From assembly GCA_005406025.1 (NCBI GenBank), contig BGZK01000001.1, forward strand, positions 1,798,001-1,862,000: a stretch of 64,000 bases of DNA, given 5' to 3'. Below are positions 1 through 11,358 of this stretch, piece by piece (positions within the stretch are counted from its first letter, which is position 1; each line of letters starts with the position of its first letter). Made by a program: the position numbers and the translations under genes. Source of the stretch: Eumeta japonica (lineage: Eukaryota; Arthropoda; Insecta; Lepidoptera; Psychidae). The notes beneath the pieces are model-generated. The model saw only the letters and a program-made list of their open reading frames with translations, was not told the DNA's origin and searched no databases.

Positions 1-310
1 GTGATTTTTTATGGTTTTGCTGGGAGTTTTGCTCTATCATGCCTAAACGGCTGAACGGATTTTGATGAAATTTAGTTAGATGATAGATAGTAACCTAGAA
101 AGGATATGGGCTATTAATATTCATGTTATCGTACTTAAGGCGTAGGCAGTAGGCAGAAAACTAATTAAGATAGTGATTTTAATCGTTTGTTTTAAAAGTT
201 TACCTCATTCACGCCTTAACGTCTGAACGGATTTTATAAGACTTGGTTAATTTGAAGATAGGATCCTAGGCACGGACACAGGCTACTTTTACGGCGGGAA
301 AATACCTCAT
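1..310. repeat. Two degenerate copies of a lepidopteran dispersed repeat
   Basis: CTAAACGGCTGAACGGATTTTGATG (30-66) and TTAACGTCTGAACGGATTTTATAAG (216-240) are both followed by similar A/T-rich text, ending near GGCGGGAAAATACC and TTCCCGCGGAAATC. This resembles fragments that are widespread in moth and butterfly genomes; the class is not certain. Confidence 0.55.
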
Positions 311-1473
311 TCCCGCGGAAATCTAGCGTGATCGTGTCAAGAAGCGCATGACGCCATAGCTACTGAAATGATTTTGATGTTTTTAAACTGAGTGTTACTA
401 AGACTTCAAGTTAGTATTTGATCACTTAGAGGGTAGGTAGGCGCCATAATTTAGAATTTATGATAAAATTTTGATGCAACTGTCTTTATAACAGTTTACT
501 TGGATCGAAACTTAGCGACATTCCATCACACTACTTAACTTATAGGGTTGGAAGGTACCAAAATTCAGACCACTTTTAGCATTCATTTTCGCATTCGATC
601 ATTTCGAAAATCGCATTCGCTATGACGATAAATAAAGCTCAGGGCAAACATTAAAGTAGCCGGCATTAATTTAGAAAGAGTTGTTTTCTCACGGACAATT
701 ATACGTGGCTTGCTCACGTGTTTCAAGTCCACAGAATCTCCATGTGTTGGCCAGAGAGGAAAAACAAAGAACATAGTTTACAAAATGTACTACAGTAATA
801 AGGCCTCTTATTTTAGCTTCCTACATTATTATACTACTTACATTAAGTTAGTACTTCCTACGCAGACGATGTTGCGGATGTCACACTGTCTAACATCGGG
901 GTTGGCAGGTAGGTAGTTAGTAGTATTTTAAACCGATTTACATTATTTACTTTTTATATTTACTAAGGAAACATTCGGAGCTATCCATTATGTGCTTAGG
1001 TTGCTTTTGAACAAATTTTGATGTGAAGTTGAGGACCGGACCACGATAGTGGGACATTGTTGCAGGGGGACTTACAGCCGGGAGAAAACAAAAAAACTTA
1101 TGCGGACGAAGTCGCGGCTAAAAGCTAGTTATTATATAAATCATGATAGATGCATTTTATAATTTTATTTGTTTATAGCTTATTAAATTATATTACAAAT
1201 AATTAAACATAAAATACTAAATGCAATGTAATTTTCCTTCTATTTAAGCTCACCACTGAGATCGATATTTTGTTTTTCGAAATCTGCATGATTTTGTTGT
1301 AATATGATTTTACACCTTCTTTCAATTTACGTTCATTATTTTTAATAGGATATCGATTTCTATATAGAACATCCATATGTGTGCATTTATATATACATAC
1401 AAAATGGATTTTATCATGTATTTTAATGCAAATATTTGTAATCTGCTCTCCTTATAAAACAATTTTGCCAAAG
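311..1473. other. Non-coding, edge of window
   Basis: Mostly AT-rich with no supported exon. A short GCGGACGAAGTCGCGGCTAA piece near 1100 belongs to the same dispersed repeat group seen elsewhere. It may hold introns of the plus-strand gene. Confidence 0.4.
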
Positions 1474-1583
1474 AAGCCGTAGTCATTGAAGTGGCAGTTT
1501 TTGAGGAAAATACCTTAGAACGTCTATGTAGAAATATCGTTCTGGCAACCTTAGAACAGTTTACGAGCAGGTACAAGCCCTCC
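1474..1583 (+). CDS. Possible exon of convergent plus-strand gene (unrecognised)
   Basis: The frame reads EAVVIEVAVFEENTLERL to EQFTSRYKPS and looks like real protein. The best phase-0 donor is weak (CCCTCC|GTAAAA, or AAA|GTACGG at 1589). A stronger donor, GCAG|GTACAA at 1570, has the wrong phase for the next exon. The acceptor could be at 1474, 1477 or 1498. I place it in the same gene as the exons at 1971, 4170 and 6376 because of strand and style only. Confidence 0.35.
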
Positions 1584-1970
1584 GTAAAAGTACGGTCACT
1601 GAATTTACCTGTGAAGAATAAAAAAAATGAAACAAGAATCTTGTTCACTTCTACTAGTTGGCCGCATCTCAACTTCACGCGCCGCATGTACGTGCGGCAT
1701 TAACGTTGTTTTGAAAAGTATACATACACCATAGAAATATTTTTTTTCATGTTTGAATGTCTTATTAACTAAGCATTTTCCATTATATGTTCCTTAACAA
1801 GCTCTGATACACATTATTAGTATTATTATTTGCTGAAATTAATGGTGAACGTCAAGAGCGCCTTAGAATTTTCTCTGCCTTGAAAGTGAAAAGCTTTCGG
1901 AGTAAAATGTATTTTAGCTAAATCCCTTATTAGAATTTTTTCAGCTCTAACACATGCCGATTTTGTTCAG

Positions 1971-2117
1971 TGGACATGGCGGGAGGTGTGGGCGGAGCGC
2001 GCGGCTCTGGCGGCAGCGTCGCTGCACGCCAACGGATGCGCGGACGCAGTGCAGGAACCGCTCAGGCGGGCTGTTTTCGCGTTGAAATGTTTCAACGTGA
2101 TAGTTTTCATTTTACAG
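1971..2117 (+). CDS. Exon of unrecognised plus-strand membrane protein gene
   Basis: The acceptor is GATTTTGTTCAG|TGG and the donor TTACAG|GTCAAT, both phase 0, 49 codons. It reads WTWREVWAERAALAAASLH to VFALKCFNVIVFILQ. The GC-rich start stands out sharply from the flanking AT-rich DNA. The final 15 residues are hydrophobic and would continue into the hydrophobic start of the 4170 exon to make one membrane helix. I do not recognise the family. Confidence 0.55.
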
Positions 2118-4169
2118 GTCAATATGTGTAATGGTTTCAGCCGGACAAATCACGTTAAATAGATGTATATGTATTAGGAGTAGAAGATATATTTATTTCT
2201 TTGGCGATTCCTCCTAAACAACATAATAATCGCTTATAAACAATAATATAATATTTCTATCTCTCAGTGTTGTCCTAATATTGGATGTAGTATTTGCCGA
2301 TTATCGACAGGAATAAACTTAGCAGATACTAGTTTACTTCCACGACTCCGTTTGCGTGAACATAAAATTAAGTCCCGGTTCCACTTTAGATTCACGTCCC
2401 GGTCTGGATCTAGATCTTGACTTCGACTCTGCTTTGAATTGAATCTCGGTTCCCATGATATATCCCAACGCATACTCTTACACTGCATACACACGTATTG
2501 ATGCTAAATATTTTATTACTAGCTGTGCTCGTGGCTCCGCCCGTCTGGACTACAGAATTATTGTTTAACTAGCATCGACATCGCATGAATGTTTTCATCT
2601 TTTATATCCACCAATCGCACTGTCAACTATGAGCCCAATTCTGTGCTTGCTTTCGATTTCAATCCTGGCCCCACTTTTAACATCGAGTCTGGTCTCGATC
2701 TAAATTCCAGTTATCTTTAAAAAAAAATTGTAGAGAAACGAGATATTATATTACTCGGAGTATAAACTGTTGACATACCAAGTTTCATCAAATTTTGTCT
2801 ATTAATTTTGCTACGGAGTTCGCAAACTAGTGCGCAGACAGACAAACATCTAAACAAAAAAACATTCAATTGTATTGTCAACTTTTCTAATACCCCCTCC
2901 TCCTCAGAATATTTTTTCAAATATAACTCATGTACAGATGTTTTCTCTGCGCCAATCTATTATATGAATTTTATTCGATCACTGGATGTTTATTTTAAAA
3001 ACTAAAACGCTTATTGTGGGTCGTCTTTGACCATCTTTGATGACTTTTGTATGTCTTTTTAAGATCTACAATTATTTAGTACGTTAATTTCATATATCTC
3101 TCACCGTTCATTAATTAAATAATCCATTTAAGCGCCCCGGAAGTGTTTTTTTTCGGACTCCATTCAACCATATCGTCACAGCTTACTTTGTAGTCACTTT
3201 ATATCACCACTATTTACCAAAATATATCCTATAACCCAGCCAAATAACATAGCTACGAATTGAAAACAAAACATGTATATCGGATAAGTGGTTTTCGGGT
3301 GGAAATAAGTTGAAAAGACAGACAGTTTGATTTTACAGTATGTATATTTTAAACAACGCTCGCGATCTCGGTCTTCTTCGCGATTTGAATGAGGACCGTC
3401 GTTGACCTTGCTCCTCTCTTGGATGTAGCTGTTAGCAATATAATCAATCGGTATAAGAGTGTAAAGAGGCGTTTATGTTCATACGGGCGAAGCCGCGGAC
3501 AAAAAGTGGTATATATTAAAATCTGGCCGAATAACCTATTTCCATTCTAAAAGAAGAATCATGTAAATATGGACCACTGGTTTTCGAGCGATAAGCGCTG
3601 CCGCGATTTTTTTTCTTACATGATGCCTTAAAATCGATTTGCTAAAATCTTAAGTTACCTATCGTGACCTAATATAAACAATACCCGACCCGATAACTTA
3701 TTTATATATTAATAAAATAATTATGCAATAAAAAAAAATAATTGAAAAGTCATTACTCAGATATATCTAGAGTTGCCGACATCATTTCAAAGTAATAAAG
3801 TATAACCGATTTCAGAAAGCATAAATAAAGATAATAGATTTACAAAAAAAAAATTATTGAGTATTTTAATTTATATAACAGCATTTATATAGAAAATTTA
3901 ACTTTTACATCCCTTTCCTATTAAAAATACTTAATGTTTATTTTATTTGATGTATCAGTTTGTAGACAGAAAAACATACTTTTGAATTTATAATCATTCA
4001 TTATACTTTTAAGGAAAAAAGAGCTGTCGTTTCTGTTATAGATGTGTGTATATAAATTTAAAATAACGGTTACCTAAACCTACATATATATTGTTCTTAT
4101 AAAGTGCAAACCTATCACCACGTTTTCACAACCTCGTATACTGTTATGGATTACGCACACTTTTTTCAG
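2118..4169 (+). other. Intron of plus-strand gene with repeat remnants
   Basis: It contains two pieces of a degenerate GATTCC/GGTTCC array (2365-2465 and 2640-2712), a CTAGCTGTGCTCGTGGCTCC tail at 2520, and a GGCGAAGCCGCGGACAAA tail near 3485. Nothing coding was found. Confidence 0.45.
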
Positions 4170-4298
4170 ATGATAATAATTGTCCTAGCGCGGATGCTGC
4201 GCACGAGTGCGCGGTCGGCCGTACTGCGGGGCGACAGGCTCGGCCCCGGGTTAGGCTACTTGTTTGGGAATACGGAAAAACAAATCCAAAAGGTACAG
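4170..4298 (+). CDS. Exon of unrecognised plus-strand membrane protein gene
   Basis: The acceptor is CACTTTTTTCAG|ATG and the donor GTACAG|GTATGA (or six bases earlier, AAAAG|GTACAG), phase 0. It reads MIIIVLARMLRTSARSAVLR to LFGNTEKQIQKVQ. The hydrophobic start extends the helix from the previous exon and is followed by Arg residues, as at a cytoplasmic membrane boundary. GC-rich coding composition supports a real exon. Confidence 0.55.
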
Positions 4299-6375
4299 GT
4301 ATGATCGGTCAGCCTGATCTCTTTTGAATACTTTGTAGACAGTCTGTATCGACTACAGTCCACGGTATGCTAGAATGTATCGACGTATTATACGCTAAAC
4401 TTAAATTCATATACGGCATGGACATGCATAAGACCGTTTGCTATCGTAGATCGATAAATAAATGAACTGTAACACAAAAGGCTACATTAAGTCTACTTCA
4501 CACATGTGGCTTTATTTAAACTAGATCGGCATGTCTGCGGGCGCGCTGCTCGTCACGTGTATATTAATAGATCAGTCATGGCAATTTTTAGTTCGTGTTC
4601 ATCCACATGATTAATATTTCTAAAAAAAATGTACCAATATTGGAGTTGTTTATTGACGAATATCGTTAGAAATTTATATTGGGTACATTTTGTGTTAAAA
4701 CGTAGAGTAAGAGAATTTATGACAAGCGTGTATTTGCTACTATTTCTTACTGCTATTACTGGCTCAGGACCCTATATCATTAGATGAAGCAGCGTCATGA
4801 CTTGGAACTTGCAACCAAGAACTTGCAACCAACGTTATGTTGTATTGCATATGATGACCATTCTGAAGTCTGCGTAAATGAGCTGCGTTTCAAAAATTTT
4901 AATGACATTAATTTAATGTTAATTATTGTTCATTTAGATTTTTTAGAATACAAATTCTGAATAAATTCATTTTTAGGATTCTACAATTCAAAAACGGGAA
5001 CGGTATTATTTTTTGGTACAAGCAGATTTGGGAATAAAGTTGACCAATTTTTCTCGGGTCGTTTTCGAATCACAATCTATTTGGATGTCATACAAAAATA
5101 TTATTTATATACTGTTTAGGCTTTCCTCGCTTAAATAACTTCGCCTTGACAGTGACGTTGGTCCATTTCAAACACGTAACATTGTTATCGTGCAAGGATG
5201 AAATATGTGTCAATGTCAATGCGCATGAAGTCATCACAATGTAGTATTTGCACAGGTGACGCGGCGAATAACAACGCAGAAACGATACGAAAGAATATAA
5301 AAGTCATGAAAATTCTGTTTCCGTCTAAGAGTTATGCAGTTAAAAGTTTAAAACGGAATCGATATGGGCGGACTTCAGCGTCTGTCTGTCTGTCTACACG
5401 TTACAGTCGTTTGTTTCTCGACTGTTGGTACCTAATCTCGTTATTGATGTGAAATTTGGCACAGTTATAAGTCATTAAGATCGTGTCTTCTTGTGGTGCA
5501 ATAATTCAGATGTAACTAATATTAAAAAAGGGAGAAATTTTACATACTTTAATTTTTTTTTGAATTGTTGTATCATGGGACAGCCCTTTTTATTATGATT
5601 TATTTGCTCTATTTTTATTTTATTATATTATCAATTCTATTATGTTATTGTTTTTCTTTTCCGTAACTTCCGGTCAGTTCTTGAAATACGAAAAATAATT
5701 TAGTGTAATTTAAAATTATATAGGAAAATTTCTCAAGATTTTTTTTTAACTTCACGAGTTCTGTATGTGTCACAAAGGTTAATATCATGGGAGAAAAATT
5801 CCGAACAGTAGTAACAAATTACCTATATCGCTTCTACAACTGTCGGTGAATCAAAAATTTGTACTGACTTCCAGTACCACTACTTTTGTACGTCACTAGG
5901 TTTCTCATAATTTCTTTATAATGATCTATCAACTGGAAGAAATCCGTACAAAAATAATTAGTCTTAATTCCTCATTTGCACCTCGAAAATTAAATTTTCC
6001 CATGTAGTCCTCCGTACCGCTCAAAAGTGACGACATAGAGCTAACAGTTATGTTCTGAAATAGTAGCAGCCTTCCTAATGCAATTCACAGTCGGTCATTT
6101 CACAGGGCAATTCTTTCCATGGACCTGCAGTCTACAGTTCCTCATGACTCTTTAAAAATAACTTAAAAAACATTTCAATTCTTATTTAATTTACTTTTTG
6201 AATAAGGGTCAACTACTTTGTCTTCCATATTTTTCCATCTGTTTCCGTGTGCGTGTGGTAAGTTGGCTCGCAAGTGCGATGGAGTCATTATATTTTTCGC
6301 TTGTTGTACCTACATAGAAAAAAATCAGAAAAGAAGAACGTGGGCCAAGTAACGTGGAGAACACGTCACTTTCAG
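4299..6375 (+). other. Intron of plus-strand gene
   Basis: AT-rich. A short tandem duplication, CTTGCAACCAAGAA, occurs at about 4808-4832. No other structure was identified. Confidence 0.4.
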
Positions 6376-6492
6376 TATACGGCAGAAGAAGGCGGAGGCG
6401 ACGCGTTCGTGCCGCATCCTACTCATGTTTATCGTCTTATTAAGGAACATAGTATTCACTTTATGACTAGGTTAAGTATGGCTGATCTTTAA
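6376..6492 (+). CDS. Probable last exon of the plus-strand membrane protein gene
   Basis: The acceptor is CACGTCACTTTCAG|TATACG, phase 0, 38 codons then TAA. It reads YTAEEGGGDAFVPHPTHVYR to MTRLSMADL. The phase fits the 4298 donor. AATAAA occurs at 6659-6664, about 170 bases after the stop. The composition is protein-like, but no known C-terminal motif was recognised. Confidence 0.5.
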   Translation, partial: YTAEEGGGDAFVPHPTHVYRLIKEHSIHFMTRLSMADL

Positions 6493-6658
6493 AAAAAAAT
6501 ATAATGATTTGAATTGATGCAAAGGCTTTTATTGAGTTTATTGTACATCTCCTCCTTACAGCTAAACATTTAAGTAACAATGCGTGAATATTCGAAAGCC
6601 GTCTTTATATTTGTGCGGCATTGTTTTTATATATATAATAATAATAATAACGTATATT

Positions 6659-6664
6659 AATAAA
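6659..6664 (+). terminator. Possible poly(A) signal of the plus-strand gene
   Basis: ATTAATAAATATAACC on the plus strand, about 170 bases after the TAA at 6490-6492. It would place the 3' end about 350 bases from the Msp300 poly(A) signal on the other strand. Confidence 0.35.
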
Positions 6665-7021
6665 TATAACCGTATCGGTTTCGTTAGGTGTGCGCCCGTC
6701 ACGTCATCTGCTGAACCGAGGCCAACCTATCTCAACAGCCGCTTCGTAGCAAATATACAAAAAGATAACTTTTACATTGCCCGTAATGTTCGGCGGAGGA
6801 CGAGACGGGCTGTTTAGCACCAGCATTGGAATGTGTGCGCGCTCGTAACGTCCGCTACCGTACAAAGCGGGGGCATGAGCGCCCGTCTACGGTTCCCTTT
6901 GACGACATTCCAATTTCGTTTGTGGTTAATATTTTCCTATTGAATTCACAATTTCGAAACAGTCGTAGTTTAAAAGTCGGACTAGAAAGAGACTACGACT
7001 GTAATTTGTTTTTGTCTTTTT

Positions 7022-7195
7022 TTTATTGCTAGTTGCAGGACCGCAATACATCAATCAATAACACAGCAGGTCGAGGTCGACCGTGGCACGATATCGATGT
7101 GAATTTGCGTTAAAAGTTTGATTTTTTAAATTTTTGAATTAGAATATCGTCAAAGGATCCACGTATACAGCCAATTTTCACTTTCGTTTTCGTAA
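7022..7195 (-). terminator. Msp300: Msp300 3' UTR and poly(A) signal
   Basis: About 170 bases of non-coding DNA follow the KASH stop. AATAAA occurs at 7027-7022 on the gene strand (GCAATAAAAAAAAG), a plausible cleavage signal for the KASH isoform. Confidence 0.6.
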
Positions 7196-7418
7196 TCATA
7201 GAGGCGGGGGTCCATCCGGGTAGCGGAGTACAGGTTCGAAGGCTAAACCGGGAGTGCGGCAATCGGAATGAGCGTGGGGCGCCAGGGCGGCCGCGCCCAG
7301 CAGCAGAAGTAGCAGCGCTTGGAAGGGCAGGGAGGCGCGCGCCACTCGGCATACGAATCTGAGCCCTCGCTGGAGATTGCTCAACTCCTGGTCTTCAGTT
7401 TCTTCGCTAACCACCATA
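7196..7418 (-). CDS. Msp300: Msp300 terminal exon, KASH domain
   Basis: The acceptor is TTCATTAACAG|TATGG and the stop is TGA at 7196-7198. After an acidic start ([15 protein letters not shown]) comes [19 protein letters not shown], a Leu/Ala transmembrane helix ([13 protein letters not shown]), and a luminal tail with one Cys ending [14 protein letters not shown]. In KASH proteins this tail inserts between SUN subunits and the terminal PPPx is essential. The Cys is 20 residues before the final Leu, against 23 in vertebrate nesprin-1 and -2. Confidence 0.96.
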
Positions 7419-7766
7419 CTGTTAATGAACAAAAAAAAATAATTGTCATAGGATTTTAGAACATCGCACGCTGCGAATTAAAAAAAAAAACAAACATATA
7501 CCTACTAGGTAATTTAATTTCAGAAACAAGAAAAAATAAGCGATTATCTGAGTAAGTAAATTTCAATATTCATTATGCTAAATTTTCGTGTCAGTAATTT
7601 TTCCATTTTTAATAAACAACTGCATATCGAGAATAGAAACGAAAAATTAAAATAAACGGAAGGAAAACTAGTTTTATTTAAACCTTACAAAAAGGATGTA
7701 TTTCGCCGACATATTTATAATATACTGACGACGTTACACGATTCATAGATAAAAATGTGTACTCAC

Positions 7767-7828
7767 TCCTTCTCGTCGAGAGGCGGTAGGTCCAAGCCTG
7801 ACATTTGTCCTTCGTCACCGTCCAGAAG
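7767..7828 (-). CDS. Msp300: Msp300 exon, acidic linker before KASH
   Basis: The acceptor is TTCCCCTTTAG|CTTCTG and the donor AAGGA|GTGAGT (phase 2). It encodes LLDGDEGQMSGLDLPPLDEK, an acidic, Pro-containing linker. The split codon GA|T (Asp) is completed by the last exon. Confidence 0.86.
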
Positions 7829-8807
7829 CTAAAGGGGAAAGATATACATCAAATAATGTGCGAAGCGACTACTGTGAAATTACGAGGAGCGACGAGCACT
7901 ATGCGATCTGTTTATTATTCCAAAATACTTTTTGGTTAATCTAGTCAAAACGCAAAAACTATAAAATTGAGTATTTATTTTTATATTGTCAAAGAAAAAT
8001 TTATCACAAATATGTATTTTATACAGGTTTAATTTAGGTATATGAATATTTAATTAATAGGCATGGAGGTGTTGCCACGCTAAGACATAGTGCTCAACGC
8101 TTTATTTGGATTGGGACACTGGGTCATCAAGCCTACGTAACTTATTAATATTTTTAATTTATAACAAACATATTGTACGCTATATTTTTTTAATACAGTG
8201 CTCTCTTGTGCTTGCTTCTAAGGTAACAAATTGTGAAATCGAGTTTACAAGTTTATTTGGCATTTTACTCTGGGAGTAATATTAACTTCACAGGAAAAAA
8301 TGTAATACTAGTGATGGCAATTATTAAAGTTATGAAGTTCATATGTTCTAGAGCATTTACTCAATTGACAAAGTTTGATCTAATCTTTCATTTCAACCCG
8401 TCAAGCAAACATTTAAGCGTGTAGAGCCAACTATTTGTGAGATATAAGCAGATTAATATAATATAAAATGCGCATCAACTCGAAAAATGAATTGCACATA
8501 ATACAATAATTGCCATTACAGTGAAATTACCTACTTGTTAAAATTCAAATCTACAAATGCTCTCAACTTCATCAATATAGTTACGTGTAAAAAGAGCTTT
8601 AACAGTATAAATTTAGGACAAAGATAAAAACGTAACTGAATAGTTCTTAAGGCATTTTAAGTCTGTTTTTGTCGCCTTTGCAGTGTAGGTTCAGCACGAA
8701 CTACATGTCTCACTAATTTCATTACGTTCTTACGTTTTTACTGTATAACAAAAAAAAAGTGACAGCCCACTGAGTGAGTTAAGTTACAACCAAGAGATTT
8801 TATTGAC
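7829..8807 (-). other. Msp300 intron
   Basis: AT-rich, with a short ORF on the other strand (8233-8424) that lacks protein-like composition. No repeat recognised. Confidence 0.5.
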
Positions 8808-8949
8808 CTGCGCTGGAGCGGCGGCGGCGGCCATGGCGGCCAGGGCGGAGCCGTGGGCGGGCTGTTTAGCCAGAGCCGCACCTAGTTTCAGCGCGTACAC
8901 GCCTGACAACTTGCGGAGGGATTGTAGGCGCAGGCGCAATTCTGCCAGT
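8808..8949 (-). CDS. Msp300: Msp300 exon, end of rod
   Basis: The acceptor is GAATTTGCAG|ACTGGC and the donor GCGCAG|GTCAAT (phase 0). It reads LAELRLRLQSLRKLSGVYAL then a low-complexity ALAAMAAAAAPAQ tail. The first half is the final spectrin helix, followed by the linker that leads to the nuclear membrane. Confidence 0.87.
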
Positions 8950-9119
8950 CTGCAAATTCAATTTACGGTTTGATTTGAACATTAAATTTAAAAGAACCGA
9001 ATACTAAAAATAATTGTAAGTTCATAAATGACTAGAGTTATTGTCTAAAAACATCTCAAGCAAAGTGAATCCAATAGAGACAGGTGAGAATGAACAATAT
9101 ATTTTTATAGCATATTCGA

Positions 9120-9420
9120 AATGCAAATGAGGAGGCGAGTCATCAGAGTAGATGGTCACTGCCGTCCATGGACATTCGCAACCCCAACGGGATCACTATT
9201 GCGATGCCGTTCTCTTGAGAAAGTACTGAATATCTAATGAAAGGAGAATTAGGCCGTTGGAGGGGAAGTGGGCCACCAGAATTCTCACTTCATGGATGAA
9301 ACACAATAGCAGAAGCTACTATTTTACGTCCGTATATTGCGAGAGCGTGGTGTATCACTCATTGAGCTGGCCCATTTTTGTGCTGCAGCCAAGTTGGGCG
9401 CAGTAAGGTTCACCATAGAT
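9120..9420. repeat. Dispersed repeat, copy 1
   Basis: About 300 bases that align over their full length, with many substitutions, to 24960-25262. Shared blocks include GATGGTCACT...CCATGGACA, ATATCTAATG, GAGGGGAAG-type text, and CTGGCCCATTTT...CAGCCAA. It lies in an Msp300 intron and has no coding capacity, so it looks like a short non-autonomous element. Confidence 0.7.
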
Positions 9421-9497
9421 ACTATCATCGAATTTAATATAAAATTTACTCTTTGAATATAAATGCCAATAATTTACAAACATAGAAAAGATCTAAC

Positions 9498-9723
9498 CTT
9501 CGACAAATGTCATCAGAGTGCGGTGGCGCATCTCCACTTCTCAATAGCTGCGCGGCGTCATGTAAGGCATGAACTCTTGGTTCAGTACGTTCCAGTTCAT
9601 CGCGTAGTTCACTGAATTTTCTGAAGTCTCTCTGTAATTCAGCAGCCGATCGACTCAGGCGCAGAGGTTCTCTCGCTCGTACGCCTCGCTCGGCGGCCGC
9701 CAGTCGCGACACCAATTCGACCA
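9498..9723 (-). CDS. Msp300: Msp300 exon, 75 codons, spectrin repeat
   Basis: The acceptor is ATCCCTTTCAG|TGGTCG and the donor CGAAG|GTTAGA (phase 2). It reads VELVSRLAAAERGVRAREP to HSDDICR, a Arg/Glu-rich spectrin helix region near the end of the rod. Confidence 0.88.
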
Positions 9724-9931
9724 CTGAAAGGGATAACAAGGATAAATTATAGCAATCCAATAATGTAACAGATTTTAGACACATATAACGTATTCTCAGA
9801 TCGTATGATTTAAATAAATTGACTTAAAGCAAACTATAACCGAACTATTTCATTACTTGTGAAAATTGATTTCACCACTTTTATACATATTGACACCAAA
9901 ATATGAGAATAAGGAGTAGCAATCAACTGAC

Positions 9932-10163
9932 CTATATCGTGGAATTGTTGATTGTGCACTAGCGCCCTCTGTAGTTTCCTCTGAGCGACAGCCGCGCTCT
10001 CGCACGCCGCGTTCCATCGAGCGTTGGCGGCCGCCAGGCGGGATCTCAAGTCCGCAGCCGCCTGTGCCGACGTCGCATGCTGAGCCACGTGCGTGCCCAC
10101 GACGTTCAACGACACCACCAGCGACTTGTGGGAGTCCAGGTCGAGAAGGAACTCGCGATGGTT
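9932..10163 (-). CDS. Msp300: Msp300 exon, 77 codons, spectrin repeat
   Basis: The acceptor is GACCGCACAG|AACCAT and the donor GATATAG|GTCAGT (phase 1). The frame runs NHREFLLDLDSHKSLVVSL to ALVHNQQFHDI, matching helices B and C of a spectrin repeat, with the common DLDSHKSLV-type helix start. Confidence 0.88.
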
Positions 10164-10675
10164 CTGTGCGGTCAACGGTCACATTACACATTAGTGTGTG
10201 TGAAGTTTTTAATATCCGTTACAGACTGCATGGCAGTTTATCTAGAATTATCTTTTTAAATTCGAAATATCATAATTTCAGAGGCCATTAGATAACATTT
10301 GAAATACGTCATTATGTTTTATGAATTTACCACTCGTTCGGAAAGCAGATTACTTAATCGTAGATACCATAAATAATAGAAATATGTCCTATGTAAAATT
10401 GTTTAGTATCAGAAAAAGTTGTGATCATATAAATCAAATAGGATGTTCCTTTTAATATGCCATAGATTGTCCATTGATAAATAAATTTTAATTCATACAA
10501 TTTCAGGGACTCGATTTATGCATGTTCCTGAAACGCGTGAATAGAAATAACCTATGACAGCAACACAGTTTTTCAAAGGAAAATAGATACGTCTAGTAAA
10601 GTTATTTAATTAGTAACATACCTAGAGAACAAACATATTTTTTACCGAATAAAATGTACTTATATTCCCACGTAC
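10164..10675 (-). other. Msp300 intron
   Basis: AT-rich, no repeat or ORF of note. Confidence 0.5.
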
Positions 10676-10838
10676 CTGTATTGTATCTTCCAAGGCATCA
10701 TACTGTTCAGGAATTTCCGTTCTGGATGCTTCTGTCGCTTCCGCGTACTGCAGCCACTGTTCCAATCGCCAGAGGTCATTGTCCAACTGCTTCCAATTGC
10801 GGTCCGAGCACAGCGGACAAGTAATGCGACCGCTCTCG
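10676..10838 (-). CDS. Msp300: Msp300 exon with CPLC motif, spectrin repeat start
   Basis: The acceptor is ATGAACCCACAG|CGAGAG and the donor ATACAG|GTACGT. After the split His codon it reads [19 protein letters not shown] then [15 protein letters not shown], a linker with two cysteines followed by spectrin helix A. Together with the microexon this forms C-x-H-x6-C-x2-C. Confidence 0.87.
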
Positions 10839-11319
10839 CTGTGGGTTCATTGTAAGTTTTTTTTTTAATTCACGTTAAAAGTTTATAGAAGATGGTAAAG
10901 TTAGCTACGCTTCGGTGCGCTGGCGATATTGAGTTAAAAAAAAAATAAGAATTAGCTGTTTTAGATTAACAAGATGAACCGAATTAATAGCCAAAATAGC
11001 TATAGCCAAATCAAATATATTAAAATCCTTAAAAAGCGAAAAATGTAATTATTACGGTAACTAAATTTTTAGCTACATAAAACAAAGTAGTAAATAATAT
11101 GTGTTTGTATGTACACAAAGTGTGACTGTACAAATATCGTTACAACAATCCATGCTTTTTACAGTGCAAGTTAACATCTAACTAGTAAAAAGAATCGAAC
11201 ACAACTACGAAATGCGAAATTAGTAATTTCAAAGTAAAAACACCAGCTGAAATGTGACAACACTATCTATGACATACAACGGAGTATATTTATTTAGAAG
11301 ATAAGCTTACGATACTCAC
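10839..11319 (-). other. Msp300 intron
   Basis: AT-rich, nothing recognised. Confidence 0.5.
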
Positions 11320-11358
11320 TGTTCGCACGTGAGCGCGTAGGACGCCGAGTGAGGCAAC
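11320..11358 (-). CDS. Msp300: Msp300 39-base microexon
   Basis: The acceptor is TTTGTTCCGTAG|GTTGCC and the donor GAACA|GTGAGT. It begins with one base completing Arg and ends with two bases of a His codon; between them it reads LPHSASYALTCE. Both phases match the neighbours only in this arrangement. It supplies the first Cys of a CxH...CxxC cluster finished by the next exon. Confidence 0.82.

Noticed and set aside
872..908. Possible plus-strand exon reading SYADDVADVTLSNIGVG before a CAG|GTAGGT donor
   Set aside because: Its end phase (2) cannot join any acceptor in the next candidate exon, and the acceptor is weak. Too short to accept on composition alone.
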